A stretch of 64,000 bases of DNA from Ruminococcus sp. (GCA_017525915.1 JAFXSC010000001.1:124001-188000); one strand, 5' to 3'. Counted from the first letter of the stretch, positions 45,231-53,613 are shown. Program-made: numbers and translations. The notes: generated from the sequence alone by a model not told the origin.

Positions 45231-47537
45231 TTGAAAGGTCTTACCGATAATATAAAATCCGTCATTGTTGTGCTTGTTGTCATAATGCTCGGCGTGCTGA
45301 GCGCACTCCGCCTTATGGAGATACAGGTCGTCGGTGACAAGGATATCAAGACCCCGGTACGTTACAGTGAGAACGCCCTGACCTATAAACGTCAGATCAA
45401 GGCTACCCGCGGCGGTATCGTGGATTACAGCGGAAACGTTATCGTCACGAACGATCCCCGCACCGACCTCGTTCTCCGCAAAGCAGAATTTCCCGAAGAT
45501 CCCGGTGAAGGCAACAGGGCTATCCTCGGCATATGCAACGCCCTCAAGGAGCACGGCCGTGAGTACAAGGACAGCCTGCCGATAACCATGAACGCTCCCT
45601 ACTCCTTTACCGGCAATGACTCGTCAGAGCTGATATCAGCACTCAAGCTCAACGTCTATGCCACTGCCGACAACTGTATCGACAAGCTCATCGCAGACTA
45701 TCAGATAGATAACAGCTATACCCAGCAGGAAAAGCGTATCATAGCCGGTATGCGCTATGATATGCTCGTGAAGGACTTCGCCTACAACAACGACCTTCTC
45801 CTTGCAAAAGGCGTTGACCAGAAGACCGTTGTCGATATGAAGGAGCTCCGGAACGTATATCCCGGCATCGAGGCTGTCGAATCTGCGGACAGACGCATCG
45901 TCCGCGGCGATATCCTCCCCCATGAGATAGGCACGATAGGTCCTATCTACGCAGAAGAATATGACGGTCTGAAAGAACTCGGCTATGCCCTTAACGACAC
46001 CGTCGGAAAGGGCGGCATCGAGGAGGCTATGGAGCGTACCCTCCGCGGTCAGAACGGCGAGGAGGAGATAACCGTTGACAACGGCGCTGTCGTAAATGTC
46101 CGCAATATAGTCGAGACACATTCCGGCGACACCGTCCGCCTTACCGTTGACGGTGCTTATCAGCTGAAACTCCAGAGCATACTCGAAAACTTCCTCACGA
46201 ATTTCCAGTCGATAAATACCAACCCCAAGCTCACCAACGTCCGCTGCGGCGCTATTGCCGTTCTCGATGCAAAAACAGGTGCGGTAAAGGGGCTTGCGAC
46301 TGCCCCGACCTACAATCTCAAGGACTATTCCGAGAATTATGAGTATTTCCTCAATGCAGAGGACTCTCCACTGCTCAACCGCTGCACATACGGTCTGTAC
46401 CGTCCCGGTTCGACCTTCAAGACCGTTACGGCTACCGCTGGTCTGAACGAGGGCGCGGTTGACGGCAGCACGACCTTCACCTGTCTGGGCGAAATGGAGT
46501 ACCACGGCTCAAATCCGAGCTGTACAGGTAAACACGGCGCTATCTCCGTAAGACGCGCCATCGAGGTATCGTGCAACATCTACTTCTATCAGCTCGCAGA
46601 CCGCCTCGGTATCGACCTCATAACCAAGTACGCACAGCTCTACGGTCTCGGACAGCATACAGGCATCGAGACCGGTGACGCAGCCGGCTACCTCTGCAAC
46701 CCCGAGACCTTCGCCGCGCACGGTATCCCGTGGTATATCGGATATGTACTTCAGGCTGCCATCGGCAACCAGGACGCAGGTATGACACCCCTTCAGATGG
46801 CGGTGCTCGCAAGCACTATCGGAAACCGCGGCGTGAGATATCAGCCGTACCTCGTTGACAGCCTCTATGACTACGCTACCGAAAAGCTCGTCTCCAAGAC
46901 CGAACCGACCGTTGCCGAGACTATCCACGAGAACTACGACTACGTTTACGACCTCATTATCAACGGTATGATAGACGCTTCGCACAACGTACCGGCACAG
47001 TATTCGCTCTCCAACCTCGGATTTGACGTTGCGATAAAGACAGGTACTCCACAGACAGGTGTGAACCTCTGGGAGCAGAACTCCTTCTTCATCGGCTTCG
47101 CTCCTGCCGATGACCCTGAGATAGCCTTCGCAGGAGTTATCGAGGGCGGTGAATACTCGAAATATATGATACGCGATATCATACTCGCCTATCAGGAATG
47201 CTACGGTCTCAACGGCGTAAAGCCTACCGCAAAGCTCCCTGCCGAGGTAAGAAAGCCTCTCGATATGAGCAAGGTTACTACCACGACAAACGGCAGCGAA
47301 ACGGTAACTACGACTACGACCACTGCCATTACGACCACCACCGTTCCCGTTGTTCAGCCCGAGGAAACTACTACCACCGTACCCTATGTTCCGGAGACAC
47401 CTCAGACTACCACAACCCAGCCTGTCATGCCGACAGAACCAGTTACACTTCCTCCGGAGCAGACTCAGCCACCGACCCAGCCGCCGACCAAACCTCCCGG
47501 CGACCGTCCCGACCCCGGCGATGATACAATCTGGTAA
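45231..47537 (+). CDS. mrdA: Penicillin-binding protein 2 (elongation transpeptidase) with Thr/Pro-rich tail
   Basis: 768-residue class B PBP of the rod system, starting at a TTG six bases after GGAGG. N-terminal helix (residues 5-27), dimerisation domain, then the transpeptidase domain with SxxK in RPGSTFKTVTA, SxN in EVSCNIYFYQL and KTG in IKTGTPQTGVN. The last 90 residues (about 679-768) form an extracellular tail of Thr runs and Pro repeats (TVTTTTTTAITTTTVP, TQPPTQPPTKPP), like the linkers of cellulosomal enzymes. Such a tail is unusual for PBP2. A terminator follows. Confidence 0.95.
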   Translation: MKGLTDNIKSVIVVLVVIMLGVLSALRLMEIQVVGDKDIKTPVRYSENALTYKRQIKATRGGIVDYSGNVIVTNDPRTDLVLRKAEFPEDPGEGNRAILGICNALKEHGREYKDSLPITMNAPYSFTGNDSSELISALKLNVYATADNCIDKLIADYQIDNSYTQQEKRIIAGMRYDMLVKDFAYNNDLLLAKGVDQKTVVDMKELRNVYPGIEAVESADRRIVRGDILPHEIGTIGPIYAEEYDGLKELGYALNDTVGKGGIEEAMERTLRGQNGEEEITVDNGAVVNVRNIVETHSGDTVRLTVDGAYQLKLQSILENFLTNFQSINTNPKLTNVRCGAIAVLDAKTGAVKGLATAPTYNLKDYSENYEYFLNAEDSPLLNRCTYGLYRPGSTFKTVTATAGLNEGAVDGSTTFTCLGEMEYHGSNPSCTGKHGAISVRRAIEVSCNIYFYQLADRLGIDLITKYAQLYGLGQHTGIETGDAAGYLCNPETFAAHGIPWYIGYVLQAAIGNQDAGMTPLQMAVLASTIGNRGVRYQPYLVDSLYDYATEKLVSKTEPTVAETIHENYDYVYDLIINGMIDASHNVPAQYSLSNLGFDVAIKTGTPQTGVNLWEQNSFFIGFAPADDPEIAFAGVIEGGEYSKYMIRDIILAYQECYGLNGVKPTAKLPAEVRKPLDMSKVTTTTNGSETVTTTTTTAITTTTVPVVQPEETTTTVPYVPETPQTTTTQPVMPTEPVTLPPEQTQPPTQPPTKPPGDRPDPGDDTIW

Positions 47538-47555
47538 TATACGGACACATCTCAG

Positions 47556-47584
47556 AAAGCACTGCCTGTCGGCAGTGCTTTTTC
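47556..47584 (+). terminator. Terminator after PBP2
   Basis: AAGCACTGCC-tgtc-GGCAGTGCTT followed by TTTT. It ends the mreB-PBP2 transcript. Confidence 0.9.
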
Positions 47585-47645
47585 AATCTGTAATTCATGA
47601 ATAATTACCCGAAAGCTGTCAACAATAGGCTTGGAGGTGTTATTC

Positions 47646-48419
47646 GTGAAGAAAAGAAATATACCTGATGAGAATAACAAAAAGGCAACGCGAGGCTTTT
47701 ATGCAGCCCTTGGAATAAGCGCGGTGATGATAGGCTCTGCCTGTTTTTTTGCTTACGGGCAGGACGGCGGCAAGGGAAAAGCTCTGCCCTCGGGCGATAC
47801 CGTAGTGGACAAACGGGCTGACGGCATCCCTAAGACTACTTCTTACCGTTACACCGTGACCACGACGCCGAGAACTACGACCGCTGTCGTGACGACAGCT
47901 CCCGAGCGCGTTATGCAGCCCGTGATAACTGTGGAGATACCTGCCGCGGAGGTGGTCACAGATGTTCCGGAAACTGTTACCGAGAACAGCAGCCGCTCTG
48001 ACAGGCTCGAAAATCCGCACAAGCCGCTCACCGATACCGGAAACATCCTCGCACCGTTCAGTGCCGGAGAGCTTATCAAGGACCCCACTACCGGCGCGTG
48101 GCAGACGCACAACGGCACCGATATCAAGGCGGAGGTCGGCGCGGAGGTCTACGCCGTTTCGACCGGCGAGATAATGAAGATAGAGAACGATGCACTCTGG
48201 GGAGTGACCGTCGTGCTCGACCACCACAACGGCTATATCACGAAATACTGCGGTCTCGGCACTGACCTCTCCGTGCAGGAGGGCGATACCGTTGCCGGCG
48301 GAACGCTGATAGGAGTGGTCGGCGGAACTGCCGATATCGAGAGCGCTCTCGAGCCGCATCTGCATATCGAGCTTACTCACAACGGAAGATACGTTGACCC
48401 GATGATGTATATCAAATAA
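47646..48419 (+). CDS. M23 (LytM) peptidase, membrane-anchored
   Basis: 257-residue protein with a GTG start six bases after GGAGGTG. One N-terminal helix (FYAALGISAVMIGSACFFAY) precedes a Thr/Val-rich linker (TTTPRTTTAVVTTAPE) and a C-terminal LytM domain. The zinc ligands are present: H and D of THNGTDIKAEVG and the HxH of PHLHIELTHNG, so an active endopeptidase is likely. The layout resembles clostridial SpoIIQ, but the spoIIIA partners are not seen here. It follows the PBP2 terminator and ends in its own. Confidence 0.88.
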   Translation: MKKRNIPDENNKKATRGFYAALGISAVMIGSACFFAYGQDGGKGKALPSGDTVVDKRADGIPKTTSYRYTVTTTPRTTTAVVTTAPERVMQPVITVEIPAAEVVTDVPETVTENSSRSDRLENPHKPLTDTGNILAPFSAGELIKDPTTGAWQTHNGTDIKAEVGAEVYAVSTGEIMKIENDALWGVTVVLDHHNGYITKYCGLGTDLSVQEGDTVAGGTLIGVVGGTADIESALEPHLHIELTHNGRYVDPMMYIK

Positions 48420-48420
48420 C

Positions 48421-48447
48421 AAAAAAGGGACTCAGTGAGTCCCTTTT
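48421..48447. terminator. Bidirectional terminator
   Basis: AAAAGGGACTC-a-GTGAGTCCCTTTT, with A-run and T-run flanks, between the convergent M23 and zinc-ribbon coiled-coil genes. Confidence 0.9.
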
Positions 48448-48451
48448 GTAC

Positions 48452-49549
48452 TTATTTCAGCCAGAATGCAGCCTTCTGGTAGGCAAGAGATTCCGCGGCG
48501 AGCTTGACGTTGAGCTCGGAGTTTACCGCGGCTATCTGCGCGTATTTTGCGGCAACTGCGGTGTTGTTCATGGTAGCCTCGGAAATATTTATCACCCTGT
48601 CGAGCTTTGCATTTGCCTGTGCCTGCTGGACTATCTGCGCGGACTGGAGCTTTATCATGCTGTCCATTTTCTGCTTGATAGCTTCGAGGTTAGCCTGCAT
48701 GAGGGCTTCGGAGAGGGACTGATTCGAGGTCGAGAGGTAGTCGTAGAGGTAGTAAACGCCTTCGATATTGCGGAACTGCTGAGGAATGATATTTGCTGAG
48801 TAGGCTTTTTCAAGTGTTGCTTCAACATCTGCTTTTTCTTTTTCGATATCTGCTTTCAAAGTTCTAATCTGTGGTGTTTCTTTACCAAGTGTTTTATTAT
48901 ATTTTTCTAATTCAACATTACATTCATCAATTTTTCTATTGCTAAAATGAAGAGCTTCTTTCTTTTTATATTCTTCTCCTGCAATAAAGTTATTTGAATC
49001 ACGAATATTCGCAGCTCCTGTGACTGCTATTATTACTCCTATAAAGCATACAATAAGCGCAAACATAGCAAATATTGGATTACTTGAATAAGCAATCAAG
49101 GCTATCACAAATCCTCCGATAGCCATAGCCAAAGAGGGAATGAGCGCTTTGTAACTCACTTTATTATAGTTTTTTGAGTTCAACCTCTTTATTTCTGATT
49201 CATTCCTATTGATTTCATCTTTAATTGAATTGTATTTTTTTCTGTTTTCTTTTTCGCGCTCAATAAGAATATTAAAGTTGTTATTAGATTCGTTAATGAT
49301 CGTTTCCATAGTTCTGAGGTCACCGAGGTACGCAAGAAGCGTCTCCCTGTCTATCTCGTCCGATGCTGCCGCGACCGGAGCCGCAGGCTGAGGTGCCGCC
49401 TGAACAGGCGCGGCCGGCTCGGCTTTCTGCCCGACCATTGCCTTTATAGCGTCAAGGTCGTACTCCATTCCGCATTCCTGACAAACGCCGGTGCTGTCGG
49501 CGTTCATTCTTATCTTGCCGCCGCATATCTTACATACAAATCCTGCCAT
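48452..49549 (-). CDS. Zinc-ribbon, coiled-coil membrane protein, mosaic base composition
   Basis: 365-residue protein of unknown function, starting at MAGFVCKICGGKI. A four-Cys zinc ribbon (CKIC and CQEC) is followed by an Ala/Pro linker, a coiled coil, two adjacent membrane helices (about 170-215) and a second coiled coil ending in an Ala-rich helix. The two-helix hairpin puts both coiled coils in the cytoplasm. The segment 48830-49310 is very AT-rich (16 G or C among the 60 bases 49201-49260), while both ends match the GC-richer surroundings. It lies behind a leader ORF and a terminator-like hairpin, so its expression may depend on readthrough. Confidence 0.75.
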   Translation of the reverse strand: MAGFVCKICGGKIRMNADSTGVCQECGMEYDLDAIKAMVGQKAEPAAPVQAAPQPAAPVAAASDEIDRETLLAYLGDLRTMETIINESNNNFNILIEREKENRKKYNSIKDEINRNESEIKRLNSKNYNKVSYKALIPSLAMAIGGFVIALIAYSSNPIFAMFALIVCFIGVIIAVTGAANIRDSNNFIAGEEYKKKEALHFSNRKIDECNVELEKYNKTLGKETPQIRTLKADIEKEKADVEATLEKAYSANIIPQQFRNIEGVYYLYDYLSTSNQSLSEALMQANLEAIKQKMDSMIKLQSAQIVQQAQANAKLDRVINISEATMNNTAVAAKYAQIAAVNSELNVKLAAESLAYQKAAFWLK

Positions 49550-49567
49550 AAATATCACCCTTCCGAT

Positions 49568-49610
49568 AAAAATAGCGCACCGGAAAAAGCCCTGTTCAGA
49601 GCCTTTCCGG
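49568..49610 (-). terminator. Terminator or attenuator before the zinc-ribbon coiled-coil gene
   Basis: Minus-strand stem CGGAAAGGCTCTG / CAGGGCTTTTTCCG (with G-U pairs and one bulge) followed seven bases later by TTTTT. The stop codon of the upstream small ORF lies inside the stem. Confidence 0.65.
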
Positions 49611-49718
49611 TACGCCGGCAAACATATTCAGCTGTGCATTCTGCACTATTGGTTCTGGCAGAAGCCCCCCCCCGTTTACAAATTCAACATTTGTGCATAC
49701 TGTACTAAAAACTGTCAT
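49596..49718 (-). CDS. Possible 40-residue leader peptide with a homopolymer tract
   Basis: A small frame with a strong AAAGGAG site 7 bp before ATG and a clear promoter 36 bp upstream. It codes for MTVFSTVCTNVEFVNGGG followed by LLPEPIVQNAQLNMFAGV and PERL. The three Gly codons are a run of nine G (C on the plus strand, 49665-49673), so slippage would change the frame. It has no recognised family. The stop codon overlaps a terminator-like hairpin, as in attenuation leaders, but it lacks a run of one amino acid codon. It may be a short secreted or signalling peptide, or not translated at all. Confidence 0.45.
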   Translation of the reverse strand: MTVFSTVCTNVEFVNGGGLLPEPIVQNAQLNMFAGVPERL

Positions 49719-49753
49719 AGGGAAGCTCCTTTCGTAAAATATTCATCATGAAT

Positions 49754-49782
49754 ATTTTACCACAAGAGCGCGGACTTGTCAA
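49754..49782 (-). promoter_or_regulatory. Promoter of the leader ORF and zinc-ribbon gene
   Basis: TTGACA and TAAAAT separated by 17 bp with TGG before the -10. It starts inside the end of the neighbouring membrane-protein gene's 3' region and gives a leader of about 200 nt before the zinc-ribbon gene. Confidence 0.8.
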
Positions 49783-49785
49783 GCA

Positions 49786-50982
49786 TCATTCGAGAAGGTC
49801 GAGGGAAAAATGCCTCGATTCGGTGTCGAAGTATTCCTCGATCTCAGCAACGTAGTAGCGGAAGCATATCTCACCGTTGAAGTACATAACATCGCCGCTC
49901 TCCGGAACACCGAGCTGTTCGAGCTGTGCATCGGTGAGAGTATTGAGGTATATCGCGTTGTCAACGATGATGTGGAACGCTCTGAGCTGCTGCTCGGTAA
50001 GGTCTCTGAGGTATATCCTCGTTCCCTCTGCAAAGCCCGTTATCTGGAGGAATTCCTTTGTCGGGCTCAGGACGTAATAGTTTCCGCCCTCGTCCTTTGC
50101 AAGATTGAACTCTGAAAGCTTGTCGTCAGGGATATCGGTGAGGAGGATATCGTTGAAGTCGGATTCCTTCTTTCCGAGAGCACGCTTCTGCTTTGAGGAG
50201 ATGCCGTAAAGTGTGTAGTGGTCGGCATCGGTTATGCCGAGCTTTTCGAGCGCCTTGTCGGAAAGTCTCACAACGATATGCTCCGATCTTGCGTTGAGCT
50301 CAGCGGTTATCTCTGCCCTTGACTGGGTCTTCCATTCTATCTTGATTTCCTCGCTTGCCGGTCTTGTCAGGTCAACGACCCTCTCCATGTCCTTGAGTGT
50401 GAAGGTCGCAAAGAGAAACTCCTTGTCGGCGTAGTTCGGCTCAACGTATACAGACGTACTGCCGTTAAGCGGATCCTCGGTGATCGTATTTACGACCCTG
50501 TAACGGTATCTTCCGGAAGGTGATTCACCCTCAGCGACCACCTCGGTCTTGTCAGAAATAACGAAGAACGATGTGATAAGGAAGTAGCCGAGCGCTGCGA
50601 ATACATAAAGCAGGAGAGTTACCGTACCGATCGCGGTCTTTATTCCCTCTCCGGCACCGGAAAGCAGAAGTATCAGCAGACCGGTGACGATTATCGGGAT
50701 TATCATGCCCCATTCGCCGAAATACAGCAGGACGACCGGCAGCATCGCCGGCAGTATCAGAAAGCTAACTATCCTCGTTACTATCTGTTTTCTGGTGTAG
50801 AGCATGAGGACGAGTGAAATTATGGATATTGCAGTGATTATCAGGCATTGAGAAACCCTGCCGTGAATATGGATATCATAAAACAGTGAGAACCAGCAGA
50901 GAATGAATGCTCCGGCTGCGTAAAACACGCTAAGAAGGGAAAAAGCTCTCTTGGTCCACACATTTGCGAAAAACCTTCTCAT
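49786..50982 (-). CDS. Membrane protein with degenerate C-terminal repeats, unknown function
   Basis: 398-residue protein. Four or five membrane helices fill residues 13-142 (for example LLSVFYAAGAFILCWFSLFY). A beta-rich segment follows (GRYRYRVVNTITED, 158-230). The C-terminal 160 residues hold four degenerate repeats with pattern L-x-(D/E)-x-x-L-x-x-(L/F)-x-(I/V/L), at about 240-260 (LSDKALEKLGITDADHYTLY), 284-305, 328-346 and 349-369 (LTDAQLEQLGVPESGDVMYF). No family was recognised. The repeat region follows an odd number or pair of helices, so its side of the membrane is unclear. It has its own extended -10 promoter. Confidence 0.75.
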   Translation of the reverse strand: MRRFFANVWTKRAFSLLSVFYAAGAFILCWFSLFYDIHIHGRVSQCLIITAISIISLVLMLYTRKQIVTRIVSFLILPAMLPVVLLYFGEWGMIIPIIVTGLLILLLSGAGEGIKTAIGTVTLLLYVFAALGYFLITSFFVISDKTEVVAEGESPSGRYRYRVVNTITEDPLNGSTSVYVEPNYADKEFLFATFTLKDMERVVDLTRPASEEIKIEWKTQSRAEITAELNARSEHIVVRLSDKALEKLGITDADHYTLYGISSKQKRALGKKESDFNDILLTDIPDDKLSEFNLAKDEGGNYYVLSPTKEFLQITGFAEGTRIYLRDLTEQQLRAFHIIVDNAIYLNTLTDAQLEQLGVPESGDVMYFNGEICFRYYVAEIEEYFDTESRHFSLDLLE

Positions 50983-51028
50983 TTGAACCTCCGATGTGAT
51001 ATGTAGCGGGCATAAGCCGTCACTTTAT

Positions 51029-51057
51029 ATTATAGCATTTCCGGAGTAAAGATACAA
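51029..51057 (-). promoter_or_regulatory. Promoter of the repeat membrane-protein gene
   Basis: TTGTAT and TATAAT with 17 bp between and TGC before the -10. Divergent from the vanZ promoter. Confidence 0.78.
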
Positions 51058-51141
51058 GATGTTTTCGCAAAATTATCGTCCAAAAAAGCCGGTAAAAACT
51101 CTTATCTTTCGGCAATTTATTACAATATTGCCTCCCGTTTA

Positions 51142-51170
51142 TTTACAAATCATCAAATTGAGCGTATAAT
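51142..51170 (+). promoter_or_regulatory. vanZ promoter
   Basis: TTTACA and TATAAT with 17 bp between, 47 bp before the TTG start. Confidence 0.75.
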
Positions 51171-51216
51171 ATAATGAACAGAATCAACATCCCCCCCTTC
51201 ATGAAAGGAGAAGCTT

Positions 51217-51756
51217 TTGACCAGGCACATAGAGATATACCCGGTAAGGGTGATATTCATAATACTTACAATAGTCTGCATGGTCGTGATATTCATGTTC
51301 TCACGCGATAACGCAGGAAAATCTTCAAAAAAGAGCGGAAGGGTCACGGAAGCCGCCGTTGAGACCTTCGTCAGGGACTACGACAAGCTTCCTCCCGCAA
51401 AGCAGAACTCGATAAGGGACAAGGCGGAGCATATCATCCGTAAGCTCGCCCACTATTCGATATATATGTCCCTCGGTTTCTGTGCCTCTATGGCAGTCGG
51501 AAGGCGCAGGCTCAGAAGCCGGAAGAACGCTGGTGTACTGGCATTCTGCTTCCTCTATGCCTGCTCTGACGAAATACACCAGCACTTCGTTCCGGGACGC
51601 GCCTGTATGTTTACTGACGTCCTTATCGACACCGGCGGTGCTATTACGGGTATGGTGATCTCACTGGTACTACTTGCCCTCGCCGGCTTTATAAGAAGAA
51701 AACGGGGCGGTTCCGGCGGCAGTAAGCCTGCGGCAGCGGACGCTCCCCTTACATAA
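51217..51756 (+). CDS. VanZ-family membrane protein
   Basis: 179-residue protein starting at a TTG six bases after AAAGGAG. Helices at about 10-28, 76-95, 102-120 and 140-160. The VanZ motifs are present: KLAHYSIYMSLGF and SDEIHQHFVPGRACMFTDVL with DTGGAITG. VanZ of enterococci gives low-level teicoplanin resistance; most relatives are of unknown function. The charged tail (RRKRGGSGGSKP) is cytoplasmic. No van genes are nearby. Confidence 0.9.
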   Translation: MTRHIEIYPVRVIFIILTIVCMVVIFMFSRDNAGKSSKKSGRVTEAAVETFVRDYDKLPPAKQNSIRDKAEHIIRKLAHYSIYMSLGFCASMAVGRRRLRSRKNAGVLAFCFLYACSDEIHQHFVPGRACMFTDVLIDTGGAITGMVISLVLLALAGFIRRKRGGSGGSKPAAADAPLT

Positions 51757-51763
51757 CGATAAT

Positions 51764-51794
51764 GACCGGAACGCCTTAGCGTCCCGGTCTTTTT
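51764..51794. terminator. Terminator after vanZ
   Basis: GACCGGAACGC-ctta-GCGTCCCGGTC followed by TTTTT, between the convergent vanZ and DUF11 genes. Confidence 0.88.
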
Positions 51795-51810
51795 CATGTC
51801 AGGCTATGCC

Positions 51811-52668
51811 TTATATCTTTCCGGTTATCACAAGCGTGCTGATGCCCGGCTGTACTGTCCATGCACCTGTTGCCGGATCCTGAGTGTATACTGCTGCCGG
51901 TACGCTTATCACGCCTTCGGCAGATGTGAACTCGCCGGTAGTCTGGTCGTAGGTGTACTCAGTACCCTCAGTCCATTCAGTACCGTTGAACTCGGCTGTA
52001 AGAGCTGAGAGCACAGGCGTGAAAACGTCGCTGAACACGATGTCGTCCGCGGCAGTTGTCGCTGTACTGCCTGTGTTCTGGATTATAAAGGTGTAGGTCA
52101 CTGTGCCGTTTTCCTCGACAGTTGCAGGGCTCAGTGACTTGCTTATCGCAAGCACAGGCTCCTCGGAAGGTGTTGTCACCGCCGAAGCTGTAACGTCGGA
52201 TATGCCGTTTCCGGATACGGTCACGGTATTGGTTATCGAAGCACCTTCGCCGTATGGCGCATACTCATTGGTGCGTACAGCGTACACTATCACAGCGTTT
52301 CCGCCGGCAGGTACGCTGATACCGGTGAATGTCAGCGCAGAAGCCGATGATACTGTGGGTGCAGGCTGCTCGATGCCGTTGACGTAATATCTTACAGTTC
52401 CTTCACTGTAAGTGAGCGGAACGACATTGACAGGCACATCGCCTGTTTCGTATGAGCCGAGGTCGTCGGTCAGTGTAAGACCGGTTACGTCAGCCTGACC
52501 GTTATTGGTGATATTGATAACGTAAACGTTCCCGCTTTCCGGAGCGTATGTCTGAATGACCGCGTCCTTAGTCACAGATAACGTACCGACTATCTCGCCG
52601 GCTGTGATATTTGAAGTGAGAACATTCCCGTTGAATGACAGAGTTGCCTGATTATAAAATGCTGCCAT
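51811..52668 (-). CDS. DUF11-repeat protein without signal peptide
   Basis: 285-residue beta-rich protein. The start MAAFYNQATLSFNG is polar and follows a GGAGGGA site, so it has no signal peptide. Two DUF11-like beta-sandwich repeats are seen (VYVINITNNGQADVTGLTLT near residue 50 and YTFIIQNTGSTATTAADDI near 195), normally found in surface proteins. Clostridial proteins of this length and start exist as a group of unknown function. How it would leave the cell is unclear; release by lysis or a place in a spore or microcompartment are possible. Confidence 0.8.
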   Translation of the reverse strand: MAAFYNQATLSFNGNVLTSNITAGEIVGTLSVTKDAVIQTYAPESGNVYVINITNNGQADVTGLTLTDDLGSYETGDVPVNVVPLTYSEGTVRYYVNGIEQPAPTVSSASALTFTGISVPAGGNAVIVYAVRTNEYAPYGEGASITNTVTVSGNGISDVTASAVTTPSEEPVLAISKSLSPATVEENGTVTYTFIIQNTGSTATTAADDIVFSDVFTPVLSALTAEFNGTEWTEGTEYTYDQTTGEFTSAEGVISVPAAVYTQDPATGAWTVQPGISTLVITGKI

Positions 52669-52776
52669 ATTATCCCTCCTTTGATTTCAGGGAAGAATAT
52701 TTTCCTCCCCCATAGCATTATATTCATGCCGCAGGAAAGCGTTACTTTATGTTATATTAATTAGTTTATTCATCGC

Positions 52777-52805
52777 TTGACAATCTGAATACAGTGTGGT
52801 ACAAT
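52777..52805 (+). promoter_or_regulatory. Promoter of the first zinc-ribbon membrane protein
   Basis: TTGACA and TACAAT with 17 bp between and TGG before the -10. Confidence 0.82.
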
Positions 52806-52855
52806 ATAAATTGATATTTGGTTCGTTATAACTTCTGAAGGATGGGAGGTTCGAT

Positions 52856-53581
52856 ATGGCTTACTGTAAATACTGCGGCAAAAAGCTCTCCGACGGTGAA
52901 GTGTGCGACTGCCGCGGCTCCGCTTCCGCTAAAAAGAATCAGGCTGATGTTCAGCCGGAAAAAACAGGCATCAAAGGCTCTGCACCTGCAAGATTCATGG
53001 GCGATCATCTCCGTATAATCATCATTGTGGCTGCCGTTCTGCTCGTACTCATAATACTCATAGCCTATATTGTGAACCACACCGGTGCAAGAGGTGCGGC
53101 AAGGGAATACGCGAAGCTGCGCTTCAACAGCAGCGGCGGAAGCAGATACTACTCCATGACGCTTCCGGACGACCTTTACAAGTCACTTTCCGGTGACAAG
53201 CTCGACTCTATGGTAGATGAGTTCAACGATGAAAACAAGAGCACCAAGGACGATTACAAGATAAAGCTCAAAAAGGTGCAGCGCGTTTCAAAGCTCAAGG
53301 GCGATGCCCTCGACGGCGCGGAACTCTGCTTCAGGGACAATGCCGCCGTCTACGACCGCAAATACCAGAAGGAGAGTTACAGTGCCAAGAAAGGCTATGT
53401 CTACCGCATAACCTACAAGGTCAAGGACAAGCAGACAAAGAAAACTACTACCTACAAGAAGCAGATAGCAGTGGTCAAGTTCAAAGGTGAAGGCTGGAAG
53501 ATAATCGACCCCGACCTCGGAAGCATGGATTCGATGAAGGAATATCTCAGCAGCTACGCAGAAAACAAGGGTAAGAAATAA
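52856..53581 (+). CDS. Zinc-ribbon single-pass membrane protein
   Basis: 241-residue protein of unknown function. It begins with a tiny zinc ribbon (MAYCKYCGKKLSDGEVCDC; second pair CxC), then one helix (IIIIVAAVLLVLIILIAYIV, about 60-80) and a Lys-rich extracellular domain of about 155 residues with alternating beta strands (KYQKESYSAKKGYVYRITYK). The ribbon is nearly the same as that of the next gene. A terminator follows. The extracellular part may be of the NTF2-like kind, but this is a guess. Confidence 0.8.
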   Translation: MAYCKYCGKKLSDGEVCDCRGSASAKKNQADVQPEKTGIKGSAPARFMGDHLRIIIIVAAVLLVLIILIAYIVNHTGARGAAREYAKLRFNSSGGSRYYSMTLPDDLYKSLSGDKLDSMVDEFNDENKSTKDDYKIKLKKVQRVSKLKGDALDGAELCFRDNAAVYDRKYQKESYSAKKGYVYRITYKVKDKQTKKTTTYKKQIAVVKFKGEGWKIIDPDLGSMDSMKEYLSSYAENKGKK

Positions 53582-53586
53582 TAAAG

Positions 53587-53613
53587 AAAAGGGCGGAATC
53601 ATCCGCCCTTTTA
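53587..53613. terminator. Terminator
   Basis: AAAAGGGCGGA-atca-TCCGCCCTTTT, with the stop codon of the zinc-ribbon gene just upstream. Confidence 0.9.

Noticed and set aside
51217-51756. VanZ protein as sign of a glycopeptide-resistance island
   Set aside because: No vanH, vanA, vanX or vanRS genes nearby; VanZ relatives are common in Firmicutes without resistance.
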